Assembly (NCBI GenBank): GCA_947488215.1
Contig: CANLBD010000003.1
Location: 1 to 41,595, forward strand
DNA length: 41,595 nt
Origin: Myxococcales bacterium
GTDB taxonomy: Bacteria; Myxococcota_A; Bradymonadia; UBA7976; UBA1532
Direction of reading: 5' to 3'
This document shows positions 1-7,387 of the stretch, in pieces (the first letter of the stretch is position 1; every line of letters begins with the position of its first letter). The position numbers and the translations under genes are program-made. The notes below the pieces were generated by a model that saw only the letters and a program-made list of their open reading frames with translations, was not told where the DNA came from and did no database searches.

Positions 1-2
1 CC

Positions 3-1010
3 GTCTACGACGGCGGCAGCGGGCGCCTGCTCGGCGAGGCCGTGCTGGCGATCCCGAAGGGCAAGTTCACGCCTAAGCTCTACACGAGCGCGGCGAAGGC
101 GATTGAGCCGTACTTGCGGCAGGGCTCGTTCCGGTCGGCGCCGCTTGAGCCCGAGGCCGAGCCGGTGGTTGTGGCCCCGGTGATGGCGGACGCGGATTCG
201 GGCGACGCCGCCAGCGATGAAGCGGACGACGAGGTCCGGCCCCGCGGGCGCAAGCGGCTGCCGCCGATCGTGCGGGTGCGGGGAGGTTTCGTGACGGAAA
301 GTCGGAGTTTCAACTACCGCACGGAGAAGGAGTCTCTCGTTTTTCTTGAGAAGGGCATCAGGTACGACTCCTACTTGTTGCAGACCCCCGGCTTCTCGCT
401 AGACGCCGAGGTCTACCCGCTGGCGGCTGCGCTCAAGGGTCCGGTCACAGGCTTCGGCATCACAGGCAGCTTCGACAAGGTCTTCTTGGAGACGAAGCAG
501 CAGGTCAAGAACGAAGACGGCTCGACCGTCACCCAGAGCCTCGAGACCCGACAGAGCGCGGCCCGAGTGGGCCTGCGCTTCCGCTACGGCTTCGAGGAGC
601 ATGAGCTGTCGCCCGAGGTCACAGCAGACGTTGGGATGGGCTGGCGTGTCTTTGAGCTGGGCCAGAACGACGAGTACCGCGGCACGAACTACCGCTACTG
701 GGTCTTGGGCGTGGGCGGCGCCGTGCCGCTGACGACGCCGCTGGCCATCCTGGAGGCGAAGTTCAACTACGCGCCGACGGCCGATCTGGCCGAGTCAACG
801 CGCGAGCTTGCGGCAAAGGCGGACGTCATCGGCTTCGGATTCACCGCGGGCATGACCTCACGTTTTGCGCCCGGTTGGTCGGCGTCGCTGCTCTACGACT
901 GGCAGATGTTCACGCTCGACCTCGACGGCGAAGGCCGAGGTGGCCGCGTCGGCCGAGCCGCCGAAGATGTCTACCAAGGCCTGCGCCTCGTCGCGGGTTG
1001 GGAGTACTGA
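3..1010 (+). CDS. Outer-membrane beta-barrel domain protein, 5' end cut by window
   Basis: The frame is open from base 3, upstream of the GTG used by the ORF track, so the gene begins outside the window. The visible N-terminal stretch (YDGGSGRLLGEA then IPKGKF) is globular and not a signal peptide, so the true start is further upstream. Residues from about 75 to the end alternate polar and hydrophobic positions with many Tyr, Phe and Gly (for example FGITGSFDKVF, VGLRFRYGF, WVLGVGGAVPL), and the chain ends in an aromatic residue (GWEY), as outer-membrane barrels do. An Asp/Glu/Ala-rich linker (about residues 45-70) separates the two parts. No specific family is recognised. The next gene starts one base after its stop, so the pair is probably co-transcribed. 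Confidence 0.7.
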   Translation, partial: VYDGGSGRLLGEAVLAIPKGKFTPKLYTSAAKAIEPYLRQGSFRSAPLEPEAEPVVVAPVMADADSGDAASDEADDEVRPRGRKRLPPIVRVRGGFVTESRSFNYRTEKESLVFLEKGIRYDSYLLQTPGFSLDAEVYPLAAALKGPVTGFGITGSFDKVFLETKQQVKNEDGSTVTQSLETRQSAARVGLRFRYGFEEHELSPEVTADVGMGWRVFELGQNDEYRGTNYRYWVLGVGGAVPLTTPLAILEAKFNYAPTADLAESTRELAAKADVIGFGFTAGMTSRFAPGWSASLLYDWQMFTLDLDGEGRGGRVGRAAEDVYQGLRLVAGWEY

Positions 1011-1011
1011 G

Positions 1012-1605
1012 GTGAGCCTGGACGCGCAGCTTGACGCGCTCGTCAACGAGGTCGGCGCGGCGCAGGTCGAGCGCCTTCGACGCGCCCCCCAAGGCTTGGG
1101 TGACTTGGACGTGGCGCTCGCCGCGCTCACCGGCGCGCCGCTACCCGAGCTCTTTCAGGCGCGGACGCCGGAGCCCGTGAACGCGCCCGAGCCCACGCCT
1201 GCGCCTGAGCCCGAGCTCGAGCTCGAAGCCACGCCGGTGCCTGCGATACCGCTCGACGCCGACCTCAGCCCGCTGCGCGACGAGAGCGTCGCTACGGAGC
1301 ACGGCATCGAGCAGGAGGTCGACGACGACTACATCGAGGCCGCCGCAGACGCCGGCGGGCCAGCGCCGATCGACTTCGACATCGTCGACGAGGAGGACGC
1401 CCCCCTCGACGAGGACGCGACCGTGGAGGCGGACCTGCGGCGCTACTTCGCGAGCGACGAGGACCGCGACCGCGCGCTCCTCGCCGCGCCCCCTGCCCCG
1501 CCCCCTGCGGAGCGCAAGCCCGCCGAGGTCGACCCCGAGGCGACGCCGTCTCCGAAGCGCGACAGCAGCCTGCTCACGAGCGTGAAGAAGCTCTTCCGCA
1601 AGTGA
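1012..1605 (+). CDS. Acidic, proline-rich hypothetical protein
   Basis: I chose GTG at 1012 because it follows the upstream stop by one base and has GGGAG about eight bases upstream; the ORF track's longer N-terminus (from 865) lies inside the barrel gene in another frame. The 197-residue product has a short helical N-terminus (LDAQLDALVNEVG), a long disordered middle rich in Pro, Glu, Asp and Ala, and a basic amphipathic C-terminus (LLTSVKKLFRK). No signal peptide or membrane segment is seen. I do not recognise a family. Pairing with a barrel gene suggests an envelope-related accessory role, but this is only inferred from position. Confidence 0.6.
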   Translation: MSLDAQLDALVNEVGAAQVERLRRAPQGLGDLDVALAALTGAPLPELFQARTPEPVNAPEPTPAPEPELELEATPVPAIPLDADLSPLRDESVATEHGIEQEVDDDYIEAAADAGGPAPIDFDIVDEEDAPLDEDATVEADLRRYFASDEDRDRALLAAPPAPPPAERKPAEVDPEATPSPKRDSSLLTSVKKLFRK

Positions 1606-1613
1606 GCGAGGTG

Positions 1614-1631
1614 CCGCGTCAGCAGACGCGG
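1614..1631. terminator. Palindrome over the convergent stop of gshA, possible bidirectional terminator
   Basis: CCGCGTC-AGCA-GACGCGG is a perfect 7-bp stem with a 4-base loop between the end of the acidic-protein gene and the gshA stop codon, which it overlaps. There is no T-tract, so intrinsic termination is uncertain. Confidence 0.35.
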
Positions 1632-2950
1632 TAAGGCGCCAAAAACGCGCCGACATCCCCGTTCCAAGCGCGCCGCATTCGGTCCGCGGGGCACTCGCCC
1701 GCGCTCAGGTCACGGGACAAGACATCGAGCAGCGGCGTCGCGCCGGGCTCCCAGCGCCCCAAGCCCCCCTCGACGAGCGGCAGGACGCGCGCCCACCAGT
1801 CCGCGAGGCTGCGGCCTGCGAGGGTCGCGCTGAGGCCGTCAACCACGACCTGGTCACGGGCTGAGCGCCAGGCATCGGGCCCGACGTCGGCGAAGAGCTC
1901 GAAGAACGCATCGAGCGTCTGCGCGTCGTACAGCGCGCCCACATGCAAGGCCGAGAGCGCCAAGATGTGGTCGCGGTCCCCCATATCCGCCGCCCGCACC
2001 TCAAGGTGCTGCTTGAGGCGCACGTCGGGGAAGAGGGTCGACAGATGCAGGGCGAAGTCGCCCATGTTTGGGCGATGACCGCCGAAGCCCTCGGCCATGA
2101 AGCGTCGAAACGGCAGGCCATCGCAGCGGATGTAGCCGGCGTCGCGGTGAATGAAGAACATCGGCGCGTCGAGCGCCCACGTCACGTAGTCCGAGAGGGT
2201 GGCGTCGCGCTTCAGGAGCGCGTCCGGCAGCACGCAGCGCGCGCGGTCGACGTCGTCCCAAATCCGCATGCGAAACGACCGCTCTGGCACCAAGTGGCCG
2301 TGCCGCACGGTCGACGCGGCCCACAGGGCGACGACGAGCGGCTGCAGCATGAGCGCGACGCGGAACTTACGCATGGCGTCGTCGGCGTCCGCGTAGTCCA
2401 GGTTAGCCTGCACTGTGCAGGTCAGGTGCATCATGTCGAGGCCGGTCGTGCCGACCGTGGGCAGGTACTGCCGCATGATGCCGTAGCGGGCCTTGGGCAT
2501 GCGGGGCATGTCCTCGGCGCGCGCCGTAGGCGCCATGCCCAGGCCGTACCACTCCAGACCGAGCGGCGCGCTGAAGCGCCGCAGCTCCTCGAAGTGCGCG
2601 TCCGTCTCGCGCACGAGCTCGGCGAGCGTGCGCAGCGGGGCGCCCGACAGCTCGAGCTGACCACCCGGCTCGAGCGTGATCGTGGCGCGGTCGCGCTTAA
2701 GCGCAATGATGTCGGCGCCCTCGTAAGTCGGCGCCCAGCCCGCATCGCGCGCGAGCGCCTCGAGCAGCGCGCCGATGCCCCGCGGCCCCTCCCAGGTCGG
2801 GTGCCGCGCGAGGTCCGGCCACCAACCGAGCTTCTCATGCTCGGTGCCGCAGACCCACCGCTCGGGCGGTCGTCCCCCAGCGGCCATCCACGCGACGAGC
2901 TCGTCCTCGTGGGAGAGCGGCGTGGCGTCGTCAAAGGTCTGCGAGCTCAT
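1619..2950 (-). CDS. gshA: Glutamate-cysteine ligase, plant-type
   Basis: This enzyme joins L-glutamate and L-cysteine with ATP to give gamma-glutamylcysteine, the first step of glutathione synthesis in the cytoplasm. The 443-residue length fits the plant/alphaproteobacterial type (GCS2 fold). The N-terminal GTEHEK motif, the nucleotide-site stretch ITLEPGGQLELSGAP (about residues 95-110), the MHLTCTVQANLDY block and the late EVRAADMGD segment are family hallmarks. ATG at 2950 has GGAG about seven bases upstream. It is transcribed convergently to the preceding pair and divergently from rpsB. No gshB is visible, so the final glutathione step must be encoded elsewhere or the dipeptide may itself be used. 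Confidence 0.9.
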   Translation of the reverse strand: MSSQTFDDATPLSHEDELVAWMAAGGRPPERWVCGTEHEKLGWWPDLARHPTWEGPRGIGALLEALARDAGWAPTYEGADIIALKRDRATITLEPGGQLELSGAPLRTLAELVRETDAHFEELRRFSAPLGLEWYGLGMAPTARAEDMPRMPKARYGIMRQYLPTVGTTGLDMMHLTCTVQANLDYADADDAMRKFRVALMLQPLVVALWAASTVRHGHLVPERSFRMRIWDDVDRARCVLPDALLKRDATLSDYVTWALDAPMFFIHRDAGYIRCDGLPFRRFMAEGFGGHRPNMGDFALHLSTLFPDVRLKQHLEVRAADMGDRDHILALSALHVGALYDAQTLDAFFELFADVGPDAWRSARDQVVVDGLSATLAGRSLADWWARVLPLVEGGLGRWEPGATPLLDVLSRDLSAGECPADRMRRAWNGDVGAFLAPYRVC

Positions 2951-2976
2951 GGGGACTCCGGTCTGGGTATGGGCGC

Positions 2977-3005
2977 TTGCGGGCGGGGCTGGAGTTTGCT
3001 ACAAG
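2977..3005 (+). promoter_or_regulatory. Predicted sigma70-type promoter of the rpsB operon
   Basis: TTGCGG (2977-2982), a 17-bp spacer and TACAAG (3000-3005), the latter preceded by TGC, match a vegetative promoter with ideal spacing. Transcription would start near 3012, giving a leader of about 110 bases before rpsB. The hemL promoter candidate has the same layout (TTGCGC-N17-TAAAAG), which supports both. Confidence 0.5.
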
Positions 3006-3042
3006 GCCGCCGCCTTTTCACCCCACACGTGCAGGGGAGTGG

Positions 3043-3074
3043 CGCCGGGGCGTCTCACCGCGAGTGAGCCGGCG
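3043..3074 (+). promoter_or_regulatory. Hairpin in the rpsB leader, candidate S2 autoregulatory element
   Basis: CGCCGG (3043-3048) pairs with CCGGCG (3069-3074), and inside it CTCAC (3054-3058) pairs with GTGAG (3064-3068) around the loop CGCGA, leaving a 5-base bulge on the 5' side. It lies between the predicted promoter and the rpsB Shine-Dalgarno. S2 autoregulation through the rpsB leader is known in other bacteria; applying it here is an inference from position and structure. Confidence 0.4.
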
Positions 3075-3124
3075 ACCACGACGATCCGCACGGAGGCCAC
3101 AACGCGACAGAGGAGTTAGATAAG

Positions 3125-3973
3125 ATGGCGATTCTTTCGATGCGAGAGCTGCTTGAGGCGGGCGTTCACTTCGGCCACCAGACGACCCGGTGGAACCCCC
3201 GGATGAAGCCGTACATCTACGGCGCCCGAAACGGCATCTACATCATGGACCTGCAGAAGACGGTCCCGATGTTCGACGCCGCCTACAACTACGTCAGCAG
3301 CGTCGTGGCGCGCGGCGAGTCGGTGCTCTTCGTGGGCACCAAGAAGCAGGCGCAGGACGTGATCAAGGCTCAGGCCGAGCGCTGCGGCATGTTCTCGGTC
3401 ACGAACCGCTGGCTCGGCGGCACGCTGACCAACTTCTCGACCGTGAAGCAGTCGGTCGCCAAGCTCCGCGCCCTCGAGAAGATGAGCTCGGACGGCACCT
3501 TCGACCGCATCACGAAGAAGGAGGCCATGAACCGCAGCCGTGAGCGCGACAAGCTCGAGATCAACCTCGGCGGTCTGAAGAGCATGGACCACCTGCCCGG
3601 CGCGGTGTTCATCATCGACACGCTCAAGGAGCACATCGCGGTCTCCGAGGCGCGCAAGCTCGGCATCAAGGTCATCGCGGTCGTGGACACCAACAGCGAC
3701 CCCGAGGGCATCGACTTCCCGATCCCCGGCAACGACGACGCGCTCCGCTCGATCGAGATCTTCACGAGCAAGATCGCGGACGCCGTCATCGAGGGCAAGA
3801 TGCGCAACAAGGAGCGCTTCACGGGCGGCGGCGACATCGGCGACCTGGGCGCGGCGATGATGGGCCAAGCCCGCGACGGCGGCCCCGAGGTCGAGCTCAA
3901 GCCCCGTGGCATGGACCTCGGCACGCCGGACGCGTCCGCCTCGCCCACCGAGCCGGTGGACGCGGGCGCCTGA
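3125..3973 (+). CDS. rpsB: 30S ribosomal protein S2
   Basis: Small-subunit ribosomal protein S2, needed for S1 docking on the 30S particle. The N-terminus ([17 protein letters not shown]), the [12 protein letters not shown] block, [12 protein letters not shown] and the [19 protein letters not shown] block are diagnostic. At 282 residues it is longer than E. coli S2 (241) because of a low-complexity Gly/Pro/Ala-rich C-terminal tail after about residue 235. An AGAGGAG ribosome-binding site precedes the ATG. It is the first gene of the conserved rpsB-tsf-pyrH-frr order, which links translation factors, pyrimidine nucleotide supply and ribosome recycling. Confidence 0.98.
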   Translation: MAILSMRELLEAGVHFGHQTTRWNPRMKPYIYGARNGIYIMDLQKTVPMFDAAYNYVSSVVARGESVLFVGTKKQAQDVIKAQAERCGMFSVTNRWLGGTLTNFSTVKQSVAKLRALEKMSSDGTFDRITKKEAMNRSRERDKLEINLGGLKSMDHLPGAVFIIDTLKEHIAVSEARKLGIKVIAVVDTNSDPEGIDFPIPGNDDALRSIEIFTSKIADAVIEGKMRNKERFTGGGDIGDLGAAMMGQARDGGPEVELKPRGMDLGTPDASASPTEPVDAGA

Positions 3974-4017
3974 GCCCCTTCGACTTCAGAACCCTGAGCT
4001 GAGAGGAAGAACGAACG

Positions 4018-4674
4018 ATGGCGATTTCCGCTGCGGACGTGAAGGCCCTGCGTGACAAGACGAACGCGGGCATGTCGGATTGCAAGAAGGCCCTCGAAGA
4101 GGCGGGCGGCGACCAGGACAAGGCCGCTGAGATCCTCATGAAGAAGGGCATCGTCAAGGCCGCCGAGCGCGCTGGTCGCGTGGCGACCGAGGGCGCGGTG
4201 GGCAGCTACGTGCACAGCGGCCGCATCGGCGTGCTCGTCGAGGTCAACTGTGAGACGGACTTCGTCTCGCGGATGGACGAGTTCAAGGCGCTCGTGAAGG
4301 ACATCGCGATGCACATCGCGGCCGCGGACCCCCGCCCTCGCTACATCGAGGAGTCGGAGATCCCCGCCGACGAGATCGCGAAGCAGACCGAGATCTTCAT
4401 GGCGACCCCGGATGTGCAGGGCAAGCCCGAGGCGATCCGCGGCAAGATCGTGGACGGCAAGATCGCGAAGTGGAAGCGCGAGCAGTGCCTGCTCGACCAG
4501 CCCTTCATCAAGGACCCCGAGGTCACGGTCAGCCAGTACTTGGTCAAGACCGTCGCGGCCACGATCAAGGAGAACGTCAAGATCCGTCGCTTCGCCCGCT
4601 TCGAGATGGGCGAGGGCCTCGAGAAGAAGACGTCGGACTTCGCGGCCGAGGTCGCTGCGGCGGTCGGCGGCTGA
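4018..4674 (+). CDS. tsf: Elongation factor Ts
   Basis: Guanine-nucleotide exchange factor that releases GDP from EF-Tu. The N-terminal UBA-like domain (VKALRDKTNAGMSDCKKAL) and the core motif VEVNCETDFVSR, which contains the TDFV tetrapeptide that contacts EF-Tu, are intact. The 218-residue length is shorter than the E. coli protein (283) but typical of the compact form found in many phyla, with the reduced central region. It starts 44 bases after rpsB with GAGAGGAAG upstream, and pyrH follows nine bases after its stop, consistent with one operon. Confidence 0.98.
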   Translation: MAISAADVKALRDKTNAGMSDCKKALEEAGGDQDKAAEILMKKGIVKAAERAGRVATEGAVGSYVHSGRIGVLVEVNCETDFVSRMDEFKALVKDIAMHIAAADPRPRYIEESEIPADEIAKQTEIFMATPDVQGKPEAIRGKIVDGKIAKWKREQCLLDQPFIKDPEVTVSQYLVKTVAATIKENVKIRRFARFEMGEGLEKKTSDFAAEVAAAVGG

Positions 4675-4683
4675 AAGCACACC

Positions 4684-5391
4684 ATGAGCGCGCTCGCACG
4701 AGTCCTTCTCAAGATCTCTGGCGAGGCGCTCATGGGCGACGGCCAGTACGGCATCTCGCCCGATTTCATCGAGCGCATCGCGGGTGAAATCCGCGAGGTG
4801 CACGCGACTGGCTGCCAGCTCGCCCTCGTCATCGGGGGCGGCAACATCTTTCGTGGCGTGGCGGGCTCAGCCCGTGGCATGGACCGCGTGAGCGCGGACT
4901 ACATGGGCATGCTCGCCACGACCATCAACGCGCTCGCGATGCAGGACGCGCTGGAGAAGCAGGGCCTGAAGACGCGGGTGCTCAGCGGCCTCGAGATGCC
5001 CAAGGTCGCGGAGCCGTTCATTCGGCGGCGCGCCATTCGGCACCTCGAGAAGGACCGTGTCGTTGTGTTCGCGGCGGGCACCGGCAACCCATACTTCACC
5101 ACGGACACCGCCGCGGCGCTCCGGGCGATGGAGATCGGCGCCAACTGCATCCTCAAAGCGACGAAGGTCGACGGCATCTACGACGACGACCCGCGCCAGA
5201 ACCCGCACGCCACGCGCTTCGACGCCATCGGCTACAACGAAGTGCTCGCGCGCGAGCTCAAGGTCATGGACGCCACGGCGGTCAGCCTGTGCCGAGAGCA
5301 CAAGCTGCCGATCATCGTCTTCGACCTCTACAAGTACGGGAACATCGCCCGCGTCGTTCTGGGCGAGCCGGTCGGCACGCGCATCTCTTGA
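4684..5391 (+). CDS. pyrH: UMP kinase
   Basis: Phosphorylates UMP to UDP with ATP in pyrimidine nucleotide synthesis; the bacterial hexameric amino-acid-kinase-fold enzyme. [11 protein letters not shown] at the N-terminus, the GGGNIFRG nucleotide-binding loop, the [17 protein letters not shown] block and the C-terminal [12 protein letters not shown] are characteristic, and 235 residues is the usual length. The start lies nine bases after tsf with only a weak GAAAG site, so translation may depend on coupling to tsf. Third gene of the rpsB operon. Confidence 0.97.
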   Translation: MSALARVLLKISGEALMGDGQYGISPDFIERIAGEIREVHATGCQLALVIGGGNIFRGVAGSARGMDRVSADYMGMLATTINALAMQDALEKQGLKTRVLSGLEMPKVAEPFIRRRAIRHLEKDRVVVFAAGTGNPYFTTDTAAALRAMEIGANCILKATKVDGIYDDDPRQNPHATRFDAIGYNEVLARELKVMDATAVSLCREHKLPIIVFDLYKYGNIARVVLGEPVGTRIS

Positions 5392-5414
5392 TTCGCCCGC
5401 GTGTGTGCTATCGT
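5386..5414 (+). promoter_or_regulatory. Possible internal promoter before frr
   Basis: TATCGT (5409-5414) is preceded by TGC, like an extended -10 element, with a weak TCTTGA at 17-bp spacing overlapping the pyrH stop. The 67-bp pyrH-frr gap is the longest within this operon, so a secondary start is plausible. The -35 match is poor. Confidence 0.25.
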
Positions 5415-5458
5415 CCCACGTGCCAATCAAACGTGTGTGAGACGGAGTTGCAGGCGTC

Positions 5459-6016
5459 ATGGTGAACGACCAGATCAATGAGCTGAAGTCCGGCTTCGAG
5501 AAGACCTACGAGTCGCTCAAGAAGGACCTCGCCCGCGTCCGTACGGGCCGCGCGAGCGCGAACCTGCTCGACGTGGTGCGCGTGAACTACTACGGCCAGC
5601 CGACGCCCGTGTCGCAGGTCGCGAACGTCCAGGTCCCCGAGGCGCGCCTCATTACGATCAAGCCGTGGGAGCCGGGCATCCTCAAGGAGATCGAGCGCGC
5701 GATCCTGCAGTCCGATCTGGGCCTCACGCCCTCGAATGACGGCCAGATCATTCGCCTGTCGATCCCCCCGCTCACCGAGGAGCGCCGCAAGGACCTCGTC
5801 AAGCAGGTCAAGCGCCTCGGCGAGGACAGCAAGGTCGCGCTGCGTAACCACCGCCGCGACGTCAACGCCGCGGTCAAGAAGATCACGGACGACGGCAAGA
5901 TCTCCGAGGACGAGGGCGAGCGCGCGCTCAAGAAGGTCCAGGACGAGACAGACGCCGCCGTGAAGAAGGTGGACGAGATGCTCGCCGCCAAAGAAAAGGA
6001 ACTGATGGAGGTCTGA
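5459..6016 (+). CDS. frr: Ribosome recycling factor
   Basis: RRF, which works with EF-G to split the post-termination ribosome. The 185-residue length, the N-terminal long-helix segment with VRTGRASANLLD, the VNYYGQPTPVSQVANVQVPEARL beta domain (abridged here) and the C-terminal helix ending in the usual Lys/Glu-rich stretch match the family throughout. ATG at 5459 has AGG about eight bases upstream. It closes the rpsB-tsf-pyrH-frr operon; the next gene is convergent and its stop lies 13 bases away. A short palindrome (GGTC-TGA-GACC) sits exactly over the frr stop codon. Confidence 0.98.
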   Translation: MVNDQINELKSGFEKTYESLKKDLARVRTGRASANLLDVVRVNYYGQPTPVSQVANVQVPEARLITIKPWEPGILKEIERAILQSDLGLTPSNDGQIIRLSIPPLTEERRKDLVKQVKRLGEDSKVALRNHRRDVNAAVKKITDDGKISEDEGERALKKVQDETDAAVKKVDEMLAAKEKELMEV

Positions 6017-6028
6017 GACCGCCGTCGC

Positions 6029-7387
6029 TCAGTAGCTGTAGGTGTAGCGCCCCATGAGGGTGTGAATCCACAGCGCCTCGTCATTTCGCGCGTCGACGAG
6101 CTCGGTCTCCAAGACCGCGTCGTAGTCGGCGCCCACGCGGTGCGCGCGGCTCGGTCGCCAGTCGGCCCCGCCGCCCACGAGCCAGACCGACTGTGACTCG
6201 TCAAAGAGGCGGCCGCGGTCCGTCTCGCGGCCCACCGTGCGGCCATTGAACCACGTCGCGCGCCCGTTGACGGCAACCTCCCCCGTCACGTCGTAGTCGG
6301 CGGTGACCGCGGCGAGCCACGTATCGGACTCGAAGCCGTTGTGAAACTGGGCCTGAAGATCGACATCGAGCCCGACGACGAAGGCGTCCGACTGCCGAAC
6401 GCCGATGGTCGAGAGCCACGCAGTGCGGCCGTCCTGCGAGCGGTGCTTCCACTCAAGGCTCTGGTACTCGCGCAGGTCGTCGGGCAGGCGAAATGTGACC
6501 GTCAGGCGCGCGCGCTCGTAGACGAGGTCGAGCACTTCGTCGCCAATGAGCAGCGCCTGGTTGGGCTCAACGACGTTTCGATACACCGAGGCGTCGCGGT
6601 ACTGCTCGATGGCGTAGCGGCTCAGGTTCAGGGTCAGCTTCACATCGTCGATCGGCGCATAGTCGGCCGTCACGAGTGCGGTCGTGAGCGTGGGCGTGTC
6701 CACGAAGTCGGCGACGAGGTAGGTCGCGAAGAAGAGGCCATCCGCCGCGCGCCAGTGTGTGCGCCCAAACACAAAGTGCCGGTCGAGCGCGCCGTCGCCG
6801 AGGACAGCGTTCCACGCCAGCGCCGCTTCGAGCGCGCCGCGGTGCAGGCCACCAAAGGCGCCCACGGCCTGCTTGTCAGCGCGAAAGGTCGCGTCGTAGG
6901 GGTCAGGCGAGGCGCCCGCGTAGACCCCCGTTTGCGCGCCGCGTTCCGCGGATTGCGGACCCAGATCGACCTCAACACGCGCGCCGTCGACCCACGCGTT
7001 CCCCGCCTGGTGCAAGAGCTGGCGGCCGACTGCGACCCGCACGCGCTCATTCGCCAGCGGCTGCATCAGCGCGAGGTCGCGCACCGTCTCCACGCGCGGC
7101 ACTTCGCCGAAGCGGCGCTCGCGGGCGTCCGTGAAATCGACGGTCAGCGTGGCGTCGAGCCACGCCGAGAGGCCGCCCGAGGTCAGGTCCTGAGCGCGTA
7201 CGTCCGCGTCGAGAAAGCTCAGGCCGACGTCTGGACCACCCGCCGAGTCGACGCTGTAGAGCCCCCGCAGGCGGAGCGCGCCGTCTACCCGCGGTGCGGC
7301 GTGGTCGGCGGGGTCCTCAGCCCCGCTCGCGAGGGGCGCGAGGCCGACGAGCAGCCCCGCCGTGAGCGCGGGCAGGTGACGCCTCAT
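6029..7387 (-). CDS. Outer-membrane beta-barrel (porin-like) partner of the multihaem cytochrome
   Basis: I start this 452-residue protein at the ATG at 7387, whose ATGA overlaps the stop of the cytochrome gene, rather than at the track's start 38 codons upstream; only the inner start gives a signal peptide (MRRHLPALTAGLLVGLAPLASG). The mature chain is a succession of amphipathic strands (LRLRGLYSVD, VRVAVGRQLLH, LVADFVDTPTLTTALV, VKLTLNLSRYAI) and ends with MGRYTYSY, a typical barrel C-terminus. It lacks the N-terminal CXXC seen in MtrB/PioB, so it is not an obvious member of that family. Last gene of the operon; by analogy with porin-cytochrome conduits it may house or dock the cytochrome in the outer membrane. 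Confidence 0.75.
   Translation of the reverse strand: MRRHLPALTAGLLVGLAPLASGAEDPADHAAPRVDGALRLRGLYSVDSAGGPDVGLSFLDADVRAQDLTSGGLSAWLDATLTVDFTDARERRFGEVPRVETVRDLALMQPLANERVRVAVGRQLLHQAGNAWVDGARVEVDLGPQSAERGAQTGVYAGASPDPYDATFRADKQAVGAFGGLHRGALEAALAWNAVLGDGALDRHFVFGRTHWRAADGLFFATYLVADFVDTPTLTTALVTADYAPIDDVKLTLNLSRYAIEQYRDASVYRNVVEPNQALLIGDEVLDLVYERARLTVTFRLPDDLREYQSLEWKHRSQDGRTAWLSTIGVRQSDAFVVGLDVDLQAQFHNGFESDTWLAAVTADYDVTGEVAVNGRATWFNGRTVGRETDRGRLFDESQSVWLVGGGADWRPSRAHRVGADYDAVLETELVDARNDEALWIHTLMGRYTYSY

Noticed and set aside
1943-3067. 374-codon plus-strand ORF opposite gshA
   Set aside because: It is the mirror frame of a clear gshA; composition is Arg/His/Val-rich with no motif, typical of antisense frames in high-GC DNA.
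4018-4674. EF-Ts of 218 residues as a truncated gene
   Set aside because: Both functional regions are intact and compact EF-Ts proteins of this length are common; not a truncation.
3370-4803. 477-codon minus-strand ORF opposite rpsB-tsf
   Set aside because: Antisense frame over universally conserved ribosomal genes.
6029-7387. Assignment of the barrel as MtrB/PioB
   Set aside because: The N-terminal CXXC and the family's usual length (about 650-700 residues) are missing; only a general outer-membrane barrel call is supported.
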